A DNA stretch of 64,000 nucleotides from REEB95 sp963810055. GTDB lineage: Bacteria; Pseudomonadota; Alphaproteobacteria; ATCC43930; CGMCC-115725. The stretch spans positions 372,001-436,000 of the forward strand of contig CAWEME010000012.1 in NCBI GenBank assembly GCA_963810055.1, given 5' to 3'. Numbering within the stretch: the stretch's first letter is position 1; each line of letters starts with the position of its first letter. Position numbers and translations under genes: made by a program. The notes under the pieces were generated by a model. The model ran no database searches, had not been told where the DNA came from, and saw nothing but the letters and a program-made list of their open reading frames with translations. Positions 1-8,703 of this stretch are shown piece by piece.

Positions 1-1399
1 CGGTGAAGGCGCGGAACATGGTGACGCCCAGGGCATAGATGTCGGTGGCCTCGTTGCCGGGTTCGCCGTTGAACATTTCCGGCGCCATGTAGGCGATGGT
101 GCCGGGGATATTCTCGGGCGGGAAATCCTCCAGACCGGGAACGCGCACCACGCCCAGATCGATCAGCTTCAGCGAGCCTTCGGCCTCGAGGATCACGTTG
201 TCCGGTTTGATGTCGCGATGGATGATACCGGCGCGGTGCAGCGCCGCCGCCGCCTGGGCCAGCTTGATCGCGATGTTCCGTCCTTCCTCCAAATCCAGCG
301 CCGGGCGGCGCGCCAGCCGCCGCTCGAGCAGCTCGCCGGTGTAAAGCGGCATGACGGTGTAGAGGCAGGTCTGCCGCCCGGGCGGCAGCTCGATGATGCG
401 GCCGACCCAGGGACTTTTGATGCGCGATCCCACCCACGCCTCGCGCACGAAGGCGGTGTGGAAGGTGGCCACCGTGGCCACTTCGGGCTTGGGGAATTTC
501 AACGCCACCTCGCCGCCCTCTATTTCATCCACGGCGCCAAAGAGCCGGCTGTAGCGGCCGTCGGAGATCGGCACCTTGAGCGTGAAGCCGTCGATGGTCT
601 CGCCGTCGATCGGCACCGGGATCAGCGGCAGTTGCATGATGGCGTTGCCGATGTCGGCCGATTCCGCCGTCGGCAGCTCGACCACGTCCAGCACCAGGGC
701 CGTGGAATTGTCGTTGCCGCCGGCATCGAGCGCGGCCGCCACCAGCGCCTTGGCGGCGTCGCCGGGCGCCGAACGTTCGCGCAAGATGTCGGCGATGTTC
801 TCGTCCGTCAGGAACCCGTGCACGCCGTCGCTGCACAGGAGGAAGCGGTCGTGCAGCGCCACCGGCAGGCTGGCGTAATCGAGCCGCAGCTCCGGCTCGA
901 CGCCCAGCGCGCGGGTCAGGACATGCGAGCGGCCGGGTCCAGCCTCCTCCCGCACGTGATCGGTGGTGAGGCAGGCCAGGCGGTCGCCCCGGAGGCGATA
1001 GGCGCGCGTGTCCCCGACATGCAACAGGTGGACGACGCGGCCGCGCAACACCAGCGCGGTGAAGGTGCATCCCATCCCCGCCAGTTCGGGGTCCTGCCGG
1101 CCCAGCGATTGGATCCATTTATTGAGCGAATTGACGATCGTGGCCGCGGCGCGGCGCACTTCCATGGTTTCGGGCAGGTCCCAAAAGCCGTCGAGAAAGC
1201 CGCGCACCGCGGTTTCGGCCGCCACGCGGCCGCCTTTCGCGCCGCCGATGCCGTCGGCAATCGCCGCCACCACCTCGCGGCGCGGCTCGGGCAGCTCGGC
1301 GCCGAAGACGGCGGCGACGAAATCCTCGTTGCGCTTGCGCGGCCCGGTTTCCGAGACGAATCCGACGCTGGCCTGGATGCCGACGCCACCCTCAGCCAT
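1..1399 (-). CDS. PP2C phosphatase / Ser-Thr protein kinase fusion (3' end outside window)
   Basis: A bifunctional signalling protein that both adds and removes phosphate on Ser/Thr. The 466 visible residues start at ATG 1399 behind a GGAG box and run off the left edge. Residues 10-240 are a PP2C phosphatase with metal-binding motifs ADGIGG (D49), SDGVHGF (D191) and GGNDNS (D230). From about 270 a Hanks-type kinase follows: VALK lysine K301, catalytic HRDIKPDN (D396), DLG in place of DFG (D414) and APE at about 440. The C-terminal part of the kinase is missing. The same phosphatase-then-kinase order is known from proteobacterial proteins often found near nitrogen-assimilation genes. The two ammonium transporters nearby fit that, but a role in nitrogen control is inference. 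A membrane anchor after the kinase cannot be excluded. Confidence 0.9.
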   Translation of the reverse strand, partial: MAEGGVGIQASVGFVSETGPRKRNEDFVAAVFGAELPEPRREVVAAIADGIGGAKGGRVAAETAVRGFLDGFWDLPETMEVRRAAATIVNSLNKWIQSLGRQDPELAGMGCTFTALVLRGRVVHLLHVGDTRAYRLRGDRLACLTTDHVREEAGPGRSHVLTRALGVEPELRLDYASLPVALHDRFLLCSDGVHGFLTDENIADILRERSAPGDAAKALVAAALDAGGNDNSTALVLDVVELPTAESADIGNAIMQLPLIPVPIDGETIDGFTLKVPISDGRYSRLFGAVDEIEGGEVALKFPKPEVATVATFHTAFVREAWVGSRIKSPWVGRIIELPPGRQTCLYTVMPLYTGELLERRLARRPALDLEEGRNIAIKLAQAAAALHRAGIIHRDIKPDNVILEAEGSLKLIDLGVVRVPGLEDFPPENIPGTIAYMAPEMFNGEPGNEATDIYALGVTMFRAFT

Positions 1400-1447
1400 C
1401 GCCGTCGCTCCGCTGGCGCATGATCGCGGGCGGACCGGACCGCGGCC

Positions 1448-1777
1448 TCAATTCTCCAGCCTGCAATGATCGTAGACGAAATAGCCGCCGGTGCTCGACG
1501 CGACGATGACGGTCAGGTCTCCGGTTTTGCGGTCCAGCGTGTAGTTGCCGAGATCCTGGGCGCTGTGCCACGAAATTTTCGTGTCGCTGATGCGGGCCGG
1601 ATTGGAATCGACCGTGGCCTTGTCGTAGTCGATGGTGATGAGCCAGCTGGCGCCGCTGGCCGGGTTGGTGCAGGTGATCGCAGCCGATCCCGGCTGCGCG
1701 GCGGCGGTGACGGCGCCGGCGGCCGATCCCGCCGCCACGGCGGCGATCGCCGCCGCGAGGCGCCAATTCAAGACCAT
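1448..1777 (-). CDS. small secreted protein of unknown function
   Basis: A 109-residue protein with a clear Sec signal peptide: a short start followed by an Ala-rich hydrophobic stretch, with likely cleavage near residue 27 after AAA. The mature part of about 80 residues is polar and holds two cysteines (in ITCTNP and YDHCRLEN) that could form a disulfide in the periplasm. It lies just upstream of the kinase-phosphatase gene on the same strand with a 48-base gap, so the two may be cotranscribed. I recognise no family. The signal peptide and normal codon use make it a credible gene rather than a chance frame. Confidence 0.6.
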   Translation of the reverse strand: MVLNWRLAAAIAAVAAGSAAGAVTAAAQPGSAAITCTNPASGASWLITIDYDKATVDSNPARISDTKISWHSAQDLGNYTLDRKTGDLTVIVASSTGGYFVYDHCRLEN

Positions 1778-2097
1778 GGTGCCGTCTCTTTTTCCGATTC
1801 ACCGATCATGATCCGAGTCCTAGCCAATTATTACGCGCTTGCAAAGAACGGAGCGCAAAATGGTAGCGACTCGGGCATATTCGGGGAAGTTTGATTAATT
1901 TATATCCAGAATGCCCATTTCATAATCATTGTGAGCCCAAAAACGACGAGTCGCCCCGGATTGGAAGGTGATCGGCTGACGGCGGGCCGGGCGGTTCGGG
2001 CGGCATAGTTATTGCTAGTTATGCTTCCGGTATTGGTTCCGGGGGTCCACTCGCCCCTTAGGGGAAGCCAATTGCAATAAATAAGGGGGAGTAATCC
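1778..2097. other. 320-base divergent intergenic region upstream of amtB1
   Basis: This stretch separates the secreted-protein gene from the first ammonium transporter gene. Its middle (about 1820-1930) is notably AT-rich for this genome, as expected for a promoter region. It contains the sigma-54-like site at 2001-2016 and a short palindrome, CCCCTTAGGGG, near 2054-2064. No open frame with coding character was seen. Confidence 0.5.
2001..2016 (+). promoter_or_regulatory. candidate sigma-54 promoter for amtB1
   Basis: The site reads CGGCATAGTTATTGCT. The GG (2002-2003) and GC (2014-2015) doublets are exactly 10 bases apart, and GGCA and TTGCT match the consensus; three positions of the -24 box deviate. 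It lies 82 bases before the amtB1 start. Nitrogen-controlled sigma-54 transcription is usual for amt genes. Confidence 0.45.
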
Positions 2098-3432
2098 ATG
2101 CTCGTACCATCACCAAAATGGCTAGACTCGGGAAGCAATGCTTGGCAATTGGCGGCGGCAACCTTCGTCGCATTGCAAAGCGTTCCCGGCCTGGTCGTTC
2201 TCTACGGCGGCGTCGTCAAAGCGAAGTGGGCGATCAACTCCGCTTTCATGGCGATCTACGCCTTCGCCTCGGTCCTGATCGTCTGGGTCTTGTTCGACTA
2301 CAACATGGCCTTCGGTCCGGCCTGGCTCTCGGTCGCCGGTCAACAATTCCTGGGCCAGCCGCTGCCGGCGCTATCGGCGGCATTCAGCCTGGGCCAGGCG
2401 ACCATTCCGGAAGCGGCGTCGGGCATGCCCGACATGGCCTTCCCGATGGCGACCCTGATGTACTTCCAGTTCGTGTTCGCCGCGATCACGGTCATCATCC
2501 TGGGCGGCTCGGTGCTCGCCCGCATGAGCTTCCGGGCCTGGGTGATCTTCTGCCCGGTGTGGATGACCTGCGTCTACACGGTGGGCGCGTTCAGCCTGTG
2601 GGGTGGCGGCTGGCTCGCCGCCGCGGGTGCGGCGGACTTCTCGGGCGGCTACGTCATTCATCTCGCCGCCGCCACGTCCGGCTTCGTCGCCGCGGCGATG
2701 GTCGGCCCGCGCCTGAAGGCGGACCGCGATTATTTCCCGCCCAACAACCTGCTGACCACCTTGGTCGGCGCCGGCATCCTGTGGCTGGGCTGGAACGGCT
2801 TCAACGGCGGCGACCCGTACTTCGCCAATGCTGACGCCGGCGCGGCGGTGATGAACACCAACACCGCCACCGCGGCCGCCCTTCTGGTCTGGATCACGCT
2901 CGACAAGCTTGCCTATGGCAAGCCGTCGGTCGTCGGCGCGGTCAACGGCATGATTGCCGGCCTGGTCGCGATCACTCCCGGCGCCGGTTACGTGAACGGC
3001 TGGGGTGCTTTGGCCATCGGCGTGTGCGCAGGCATCATTCCGTGGCTCAGCATGAACAAGCTGCAGAAGACCAAGCTCATGATGAAAGTGGACGACGTGT
3101 TGAGCGTGTTCTCGACGCACGGCGTCGCGGGATTGATGGGCGGTCTGCTGGTTGGCGTCTTCGCCGATCCGGCCATGTTGGTGTATATCGGCACCGACAA
3201 GGACGCGCCCGGCGTCAACGTGACCGGCTTGCTCTACGGCAATCCCAGCCAGTTGCTGCTCCAGGCCGAAGCGGCGGCGTTCATCATCGTGTACAACGTC
3301 ATCGCCACCTTCATCATCCTCAAGATCATCTCGTTCATCACGCCGTTGCGTATGGATGAGGCGACCTTGAAGGTCGGTGACGACGCCGTTCACGGCGAGA
3401 CCGCTTACGCGATCAGCTCGGGAGCGGATTAG
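2098..3432 (+). CDS. amt: ammonium transporter, divergent Amt type
   Basis: A 444-residue channel protein that conducts ammonium/ammonia across the inner membrane. It has about 11 hydrophobic segments and no signal peptide. The conserved pore histidines are H188 (in YVIHLAAATSG) and H341 (in STHGVAGLMGG), and the C-tail keeps the HGETAY motif. The N-terminus (SVPGLVVLYGG) differs from the common MTIPGLGLFYGG type seen in the next gene, so the two belong to different Amt subgroups rather than being a recent duplication. The start is supported by an AGGGGGAG box. No glnK (PII) gene is adjacent, although amt genes are usually paired with one. Confidence 0.93.
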   Translation: MLVPSPKWLDSGSNAWQLAAATFVALQSVPGLVVLYGGVVKAKWAINSAFMAIYAFASVLIVWVLFDYNMAFGPAWLSVAGQQFLGQPLPALSAAFSLGQATIPEAASGMPDMAFPMATLMYFQFVFAAITVIILGGSVLARMSFRAWVIFCPVWMTCVYTVGAFSLWGGGWLAAAGAADFSGGYVIHLAAATSGFVAAAMVGPRLKADRDYFPPNNLLTTLVGAGILWLGWNGFNGGDPYFANADAGAAVMNTNTATAAALLVWITLDKLAYGKPSVVGAVNGMIAGLVAITPGAGYVNGWGALAIGVCAGIIPWLSMNKLQKTKLMMKVDDVLSVFSTHGVAGLMGGLLVGVFADPAMLVYIGTDKDAPGVNVTGLLYGNPSQLLLQAEAAAFIIVYNVIATFIILKIISFITPLRMDEATLKVGDDAVHGETAYAISSGAD

Positions 3433-3447
3433 TTCCAGCCAACGGCG

Positions 3448-3473
3448 CGGGCGCGGGATATCTCCCGCGCCCG
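3448..3473 (+). terminator. hairpin after amtB1
   Basis: A perfect 10-bp stem (3449-3458 with 3463-3472) and a 4-base loop, extended to 11 bp by the outer C-G pair, starts 16 bases after the amtB1 stop. There is no T-run after it, so it is a weak intrinsic terminator or an mRNA-stabilising hairpin. Confidence 0.5.
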
Positions 3474-3677
3474 TTGCAGGTGACGGACCGGGGCGGGGGT
3501 TCGGCGGGGGGCCGGGCGCCCGCCCCGGCGTTTTCGGGGGCCTGCTCGTCCTTTGCCCGCTTATTGAGCAGGCGCTCCCTTATTGGGTAGAATCTCCCTC
3601 AAAGCCGCCCGGATCCCCCGGGTTTTTTAAAGCGCTTTTCCGCCGGGTTGCCGCTTGGCGGGCCGGCCTGAGCGACT

Positions 3678-3693
3678 TGGCACGAATCTCGCT
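3678..3693 (+). promoter_or_regulatory. sigma-54 promoter for amtB2
   Basis: The site reads TGGCACGAATCTCGCT. The -24 element TGGCACG is a perfect consensus match, and TCGCT differs from TTGCT by one base. The GG and GC doublets are exactly 10 bases apart. Transcription would start near 3705, leaving a leader of about 95 bases before amtB2. This implies NtrC-type activation under nitrogen limitation. I did not find a clear NtrC palindrome upstream. The rest of the 367-base gap (3433-3799) shows only the amtB1 hairpin. Confidence 0.75.
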
Positions 3694-3799
3694 TTTGATC
3701 TGAGCAAGAAAGTGATCTGAGCAAGCGAGGTCTCAGCAAGTCCTCGGCGGCAACCCGCTTCTAAGGCGGGAACCCTTGGCCCCTCGGGAGGTTTTCACG

Positions 3800-5269
3800 A
3801 TGTTGTCGCCATTCCGCGCAAACCCGGCAAACGCGCTCCGGCTGTTGCCGACGCTGGCTTTCCTGCTGCTGCTGCCCTTCCTGGGTCTTGCCCCGGCCAG
3901 CCCCGCCTTTGCCCAGGCGCCCGCCGATCAGATGGCACCCGCCGACCAGGCCGCCCCCGCTAACCCGGCGGCGGCGCCCGCGCCCGCGCCCGCGCCGCCG
4001 TCCTGCGACGCCAAGACGCTGGAGAAATGTTCGCCCAATTCCGGCGACACCGCCTGGATGCTGGCCTCGGTCGCGCTGGTGCTGATGATGACCATCCCCG
4101 GCCTGGGCCTGTTCTATGGCGGCATGGTGCGCAAGAAGAACGTCGGCGACACGGTGATGACCAGCTTCTTCATCACCTGTCTCGTCACCGTGCTGTGGGC
4201 GGTGTGCAATTACAGCTTCGCCTTCCGCGCCGGATCGCCCTTCCTGGGCGGGATCGACCGCTTCTTCCTGCAGGGGATTCTGAGCGACGTCTCGGCCAAT
4301 ATCGGCAATCCCAATTCGCTCGCGCCGACCATTCCCGAGACCGTCTACATGTGCTTCCAGATGACCTTCGCCATCATCACGCCCGCGCTGATCGCCGGCT
4401 CCTTCGCCGAGCGCATGAAGTTCTCGTCCATGTGCGTCTTCATCGCGCTGTGGGCGACGCTTGTCTATGCGCCGATCGCGCATTGGGTGTGGGGGCCGGA
4501 CGGCTTCCTCAACAGCTCGAACGACGCAGCCTACGTGAAGGTGCTGGATTTCGCCGGCGGCACGGTGGTGCACATCAACTCCGGCGTCGCCGGCTTGATG
4601 ACCGCGCTGGTGCTGGGCAAGCGCAAGGATACCGGACCCGCGCATAACGTGGTGTTGACATTCATCGGCGCCTCGCTGTTGTGGGTCGGCTGGTTCGGCT
4701 TCAACGCCGGCTCGGCGGTGTCCGCCGGCATGCAGGCCGGCATGGCCATGACGGTGACGCAGATCGCCACCGCCACGGCGGGGCTTTCCTGGATGTTCGT
4801 CGAATGGATCCTGCGCGGCCGGCCGACGCTGATCGGCATCTGCTCCGGCGCGGTCGCGGGCCTGGTCGCCATCACCCCGGCCTCGGGCTTCGTCGGCCCG
4901 GCGGGTGCGCTGGTCATCGGCCTGGCCGCGGGCGTCATGTGCTACTGGGGCGTCACCGGCTTGAAACATGCCTTCGGTTATGACGACGCGCTCGACACCT
5001 TCGGCGTCCACGCGGTGGGCGGCATCGCCGGCGCGCTCTTGACCGGCGTCTTCGCCATCCAGGAATACGGCGGCACCTCGGGCGCGATCGAGGGCAATTG
5101 GACCCAGGTGCTGAACCAGGCGCAGGGCATCATCATCGTCCTGATTTATGACGCCGTCGTCACGCTCGTCATCCTCAAGGCGATCGATCTGGTCATGGGC
5201 CTGCGCGTCGAGGAAGAGATCGAGCGCGACGGCCTCGATCTGGCGTTGCACGGCGAAACCATTCAGTAG
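3800..5269 (+). CDS. amtB: ammonium transporter AmtB with cleavable signal peptide
   Basis: A 489-residue inner-membrane ammonium channel of the classical type. Residues 1-40 form a signal peptide (cleavage near AFAQA), followed by an Ala/Pro-rich linker to about residue 67 and then about 11 membrane segments. The twin pore histidines are H258 (GGTVVHINSG) and H404 (FGVHAVGG). The last residues (DLALHGETIQ) are the cytoplasmic tail that PII proteins bind in this family. I chose ATG 3800 because GGGAGG lies 8 bases upstream; an in-frame start 24 bases earlier lacks this. It is preceded by a strong sigma-54 promoter and followed by an intrinsic terminator, so it is a single-gene unit. Confidence 0.95.
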   Translation: MLSPFRANPANALRLLPTLAFLLLLPFLGLAPASPAFAQAPADQMAPADQAAPANPAAAPAPAPAPPSCDAKTLEKCSPNSGDTAWMLASVALVLMMTIPGLGLFYGGMVRKKNVGDTVMTSFFITCLVTVLWAVCNYSFAFRAGSPFLGGIDRFFLQGILSDVSANIGNPNSLAPTIPETVYMCFQMTFAIITPALIAGSFAERMKFSSMCVFIALWATLVYAPIAHWVWGPDGFLNSSNDAAYVKVLDFAGGTVVHINSGVAGLMTALVLGKRKDTGPAHNVVLTFIGASLLWVGWFGFNAGSAVSAGMQAGMAMTVTQIATATAGLSWMFVEWILRGRPTLIGICSGAVAGLVAITPASGFVGPAGALVIGLAAGVMCYWGVTGLKHAFGYDDALDTFGVHAVGGIAGALLTGVFAIQEYGGTSGAIEGNWTQVLNQAQGIIIVLIYDAVVTLVILKAIDLVMGLRVEEEIERDGLDLALHGETIQ

Positions 5270-5291
5270 GGTTCCTCCTGTGGTGACCTGA

Positions 5292-5325
5292 GGGGGCAGT
5301 CGCAAGACTGCCCCCGCTTTTCTTT
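5292..5325 (+). terminator. intrinsic terminator of amtB2
   Basis: A perfect 10-bp GC-rich stem (5292-5301 with 5306-5315), a GCAA tetraloop and a T-rich tract (GCTTTTCTTT). It lies 22 bases past the amtB2 stop. Confidence 0.92.
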
Positions 5326-5494
5326 CCAACCCCGCCTTTTCCGGGCCCGAATCGTTAAAATGCAGGGCATTTAAGCCTCGATTCGCCAATAGGTTATTTG
5401 GCGTTCCTCGTCCAAGGATATATAATAGGGTGATATGGCGCGGGTCCGATTGGGATTCCGCCGGGCGGGAATTATTGGCTGAGGGGCGGTCGCC

Positions 5495-7867
5495 ATGGTG
5501 AGCATCGAGGCCGGACACCGGCCGCGCGGACGCGGCGAGGGGCTCGACTGGACCCTGTGGTGCGAGCGCGCCCTCGGCATGGCGCTGTTGGCGGCCGCGC
5601 TGTTCCTGTCCCTGGCGCTGGGCTTCTACGACCGCGCCGACCCGTCCTGGAACCACGCGGTGACCGGACCGGTGCACAACCTCATGGGCCTGGCGGGAGC
5701 GCGTCTGGCCGATGCGCTGCTCCAGGGCTTCGGCGTGGCCTCCGCGCTGCTGCCGGTTTTCCTGTGCGATTGGGCGATACGGCTTTTGCTGGCGCGCGGC
5801 TTGCGCCGTTTCTGGCTCAAGATTTTACTGGCGCCTTGGGCGTTGCCGCTCCTGGCGCTGGCGGCCTCCATCCTGCCCGCGCCCGCTTCCTGGCCGGTCG
5901 CTTCGGGTCTCGGCGGCTTCGTCGGCGAATTGGCGCGGCGCGGCTTCGGGCGCATCGACGTGGCGCCGCCGCTGGCGGCGATGGCGGCGGCGGCGCTGAT
6001 GGGGTTGCTGCTGCTCTACGTGCTGGGTTTCGGGGCCCGCGACCGGGGGGCGCGTCTCGCCGCGAAACACTCCCAACGCGAAGCCGCGCGCCTCGAGCGC
6101 GAGGCCCATCCCGGTTTCTTCGCGCGGCTGGGTTTCATGCTTTCGCCGTCGCGCCTGCTCAAATGGCGCGGCGACCAATCCGTGACCGAGATCGACCGGT
6201 CGCGCACCGATCCGGTCTTCCTCGGCGACACCGGCATGGAAGAAGAAGAGGACGAGGGTGCCGGCGAGGAGTCGCCGTCCTCGCGCCGCCGCGTCTCGGT
6301 CGATCTGCCGGGGAAAACCGGAAGGCTGCGCCGCTTGCGGCAGGCTTCGCTCGCCTTGGGTCCCGCCGATCATCTCCTGCCGCCGCTGGAATTGCTCGCC
6401 GAGGTGCCGCCGTCGCGCGGCGGAGCCTCGGTCAACGAGGAGGCGTTGCAGCAGAACGCGCGGCTGCTGGAATCGGTGCTCGAGGAATTCGGCGTGCGCG
6501 GGCAGATCGTCAAGGTCCGCCCGGGTCCGGTCGTGGCGCTTTACGAGCTCGAGCCCGCGCCCGGCATCAAGGCTTCGCGCGTCGTGGGATTGGCCGACGA
6601 CATCGCCCGCTCGATGAGCGCGCTTTCCGCGCGCGTCGCGGTCATCCCGGGCCGCAACGTGCTCGGCATCGAGCTCCCGAATGCCCGTTCCGAAATGGTG
6701 TTCCTGCGCGAGCTGTTGTCGTCCGAGGCCTATGAGCGCAATTCCGCCAAGCTGCCTTTGGTGCTAGGCAAGGATATCGGAGGATCTCCGGTCATCACCG
6801 ATCTCCAGCGCATGCCTCATCTGCTGATTGCCGGCACCACCGGCTCGGGCAAGTCGGTCGGCATCAACACCATGATCCTGTCGATCCTCTATCGCCTCAC
6901 GCCCGACCAGTGCAAATTCATCATGATCGATCCCAAGATGCTGGAACTCTCCATGTATGACGGCATCCCGCATCTGATCGCGCCGGTCGTGACCGACCCG
7001 CGCAAGGCGGTGGTGGCGCTCAAATGGACGGTGCGCGAGATGGAGAACCGCTACCGCGCCATGTCCAAGCTCGGCGTGCGCAACATCGAGAGCTACAACC
7101 AGCGCCTGGCCGAGGCCAAGGCCCGGGGCGAGACGCTGATGCGCCGGGTGCAGACCGGATTCGACGAGGATAGCGGCAACCCGGTGTTCGAGGAGCAGCC
7201 GCTCGCCACCGATCCGCTGCCGCTGATCGTGGTGGTGGTGGACGAGATGGCCGATCTCATGTTGCTCGCCGGCAAGGACATCGAAGGCGCGGTGCAGCGT
7301 TTGGCGCAGATGGCGCGCGCCGCCGGCATCCACATCATCATGGCGACGCAACGGCCCTCGGTCGACGTCATCACGGGAACGATCAAAGCCAACTTCCCGA
7401 CGCGAGTTTCCTTCCAGGTGACTTCCAAGATCGACAGCCGCACCATCCTGGGCGAGGCCGGCGCCGAGCAGCTCCTGGGCCGCGGCGACATGCTGCACAT
7501 GGCCGGCGGCGGGCGCATCACCCGCGTCCACGGCCCCTTCGTCTCCGATCAAGAGGTCGAGGCGGTGGTGCGTTTCCTCAAGGCCAACGGCCCGCCGCCC
7601 GCCTATCTCGAAGACGTCACCGCCGACGAGGAGGACGAGACCGGCCAGTTCCTCGAGGGCGAAAGCGGCGGCTCGGGCGACCAGCTCTACGACCAGGCGG
7701 TCAATCTGGTGTTGCGCGAACGCAAGGCCTCGACCAGCTTCGTGCAGCGCCATCTCCAGATCGGCTACAACCGCGCCGCGCGCATCATCGAGCGCATGGA
7801 AGCCGAGGGCGTGGTCGGCCCCTCGAACCATGTCGGCAAGCGCGAAGTGCTGGGGCGTTCGATTTAG
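5495..7867 (+). CDS. ftsK: DNA translocase FtsK
   Basis: A 790-residue septal DNA pump that moves chromosome ends apart at division and directs dimer resolution. The N-terminal ~190 residues hold about four membrane segments, followed by a short acidic linker (EEEEDEG) and the RecA-like motor. Walker A is GTTGSGKS at about residue 446; Walker B is VVVVDEMADLM at about 580. The last ~70 residues form the winged-helix gamma domain that reads polar KOPS sequences. The length fits the short-linker FtsK of alphaproteobacteria. GAGGGG precedes the ATG. lolA follows after about 180 bases, a conserved neighbour. Confidence 0.96.
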   Translation: MVSIEAGHRPRGRGEGLDWTLWCERALGMALLAAALFLSLALGFYDRADPSWNHAVTGPVHNLMGLAGARLADALLQGFGVASALLPVFLCDWAIRLLLARGLRRFWLKILLAPWALPLLALAASILPAPASWPVASGLGGFVGELARRGFGRIDVAPPLAAMAAAALMGLLLLYVLGFGARDRGARLAAKHSQREAARLEREAHPGFFARLGFMLSPSRLLKWRGDQSVTEIDRSRTDPVFLGDTGMEEEEDEGAGEESPSSRRRVSVDLPGKTGRLRRLRQASLALGPADHLLPPLELLAEVPPSRGGASVNEEALQQNARLLESVLEEFGVRGQIVKVRPGPVVALYELEPAPGIKASRVVGLADDIARSMSALSARVAVIPGRNVLGIELPNARSEMVFLRELLSSEAYERNSAKLPLVLGKDIGGSPVITDLQRMPHLLIAGTTGSGKSVGINTMILSILYRLTPDQCKFIMIDPKMLELSMYDGIPHLIAPVVTDPRKAVVALKWTVREMENRYRAMSKLGVRNIESYNQRLAEAKARGETLMRRVQTGFDEDSGNPVFEEQPLATDPLPLIVVVVDEMADLMLLAGKDIEGAVQRLAQMARAAGIHIIMATQRPSVDVITGTIKANFPTRVSFQVTSKIDSRTILGEAGAEQLLGRGDMLHMAGGGRITRVHGPFVSDQEVEAVVRFLKANGPPPAYLEDVTADEEDETGQFLEGESGGSGDQLYDQAVNLVLRERKASTSFVQRHLQIGYNRAARIIERMEAEGVVGPSNHVGKREVLGRSI

Positions 7868-7898
7868 AGCGTGATCGCCTTCGGACCGATCACGCTCT
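7866..7898. repeat. palindrome at the ftsK stop codon
   Basis: Perfect 12-bp inverted arms (7866-7877 and 7887-7898) around a 9-base loop. The left arm includes the last two bases of the ftsK stop codon. No T-run follows. It could be a terminator or half of a dispersed palindromic element together with the next palindrome. Confidence 0.6.
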
Positions 7899-7922
7899 AT
7901 CATTCGTTTGGCGGGCAATTTC

Positions 7923-7962
7923 ATCGGTTGGAACGGAATCGTCCAATTCCATTCCAACCGAT
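7923..7962. repeat. second intergenic palindrome between ftsK and lolA
   Basis: Inverted arms of 17 bases (7923-7939 and 7946-7962) with one mismatch (7934/7951) and a 6-base loop. It lies only 25 bases after the previous palindrome, and the pair fills much of the ftsK-lolA gap. Two stacked palindromes resemble dispersed intergenic repeats of alphaproteobacteria; only one copy is present here. Confidence 0.55.
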
Positions 7963-8051
7963 ATTGCTCTTACCGGTCTACAAAAAGCCGCAAATGGGCT
8001 TATATCTAACGGGCGGGAGCATCTCCCCCGCCGCCGGAGCAGACGTCTTTC

Positions 8052-8699
8052 ATGCAGCCACCTCCCCTTGAGTCCTTCCGGCTGACCCGCCGGGCCGCGT
8101 TGCTCGGACTATGCGCGCTGGCGCTGCTGCCCGCCGGGCGCGCGCAAGCCGCGCTTTCGCCCGGCGACCAGGCCGACATCCAGCGCATCCAGAATTATCT
8201 CAACGGCATCCGCACGCTGGTCTCGCGCTTCGACCAGGTGGCGGATGACGGCAGCATCGCCTCGGGCATGCTCTATCTGCAGCGGCCGGGCCACATGCGG
8301 ATCCAATACGACCAGCCGAGCCATATCCTGTTGGTCGCCACCGCCGGCGAGATTTTCTATTACGACGGCAAGCTCGACCAGGTGTCCTGGGTCGCCATCG
8401 ACGACACGCCGGCCTGGTTCCTGCTGCAAAACGACATCCACATCGGCGGCGACATCGCGGTGCTGGGCTTGCAGCGCAATCCCGGCGTACTCAATCTGAC
8501 GCTGACCGAAACCAAGCGCGCCGCGCGCGGCCGGGTGACGCTGGTGTTGAACGATCAGCCGCTGCAATTGCGGCAATGGTCGGTGGTCGATGCGCAGAAC
8601 AAGACCGTCACCGTGACCTTGTCCGATCCGCATTTCGGCGCACCCATCGATCCGCAGAAATTCGTCTGGACCGATCCGCACCAAAACGCCGGCCATTGA
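8052..8699 (+). CDS. lolA: LolA-type outer-membrane lipoprotein carrier
   Basis: A 215-residue periplasmic chaperone that carries lipoproteins from the LolCDE transporter to the outer membrane. It starts with a signal peptide (twin arginine RR at 13-14, cleavage near AQA at residue 34). The body shows the LolA pattern: LVSRFDQ, then an SGMLYLQRPGHMRIQYD strand pair and IFYYDGKLDQV. The position directly after ftsK is typical for alphaproteobacteria. The next gene follows after 4 bases, so the two form an operon. Confidence 0.9.
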   Translation: MQPPPLESFRLTRRAALLGLCALALLPAGRAQAALSPGDQADIQRIQNYLNGIRTLVSRFDQVADDGSIASGMLYLQRPGHMRIQYDQPSHILLVATAGEIFYYDGKLDQVSWVAIDDTPAWFLLQNDIHIGGDIAVLGLQRNPGVLNLTLTETKRAARGRVTLVLNDQPLQLRQWSVVDAQNKTVTVTLSDPHFGAPIDPQKFVWTDPHQNAGH

Positions 8700-8703
8700 C
8701 TTC

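Noticed and set aside
3761..5677. A 638-codon open frame on the minus strand over amtB2
   Set aside because: It is antisense to a well-supported transporter and is rich in Arg, Gly, Asp and His repeats without domains, as expected for the opposite strand of a GC-rich gene.
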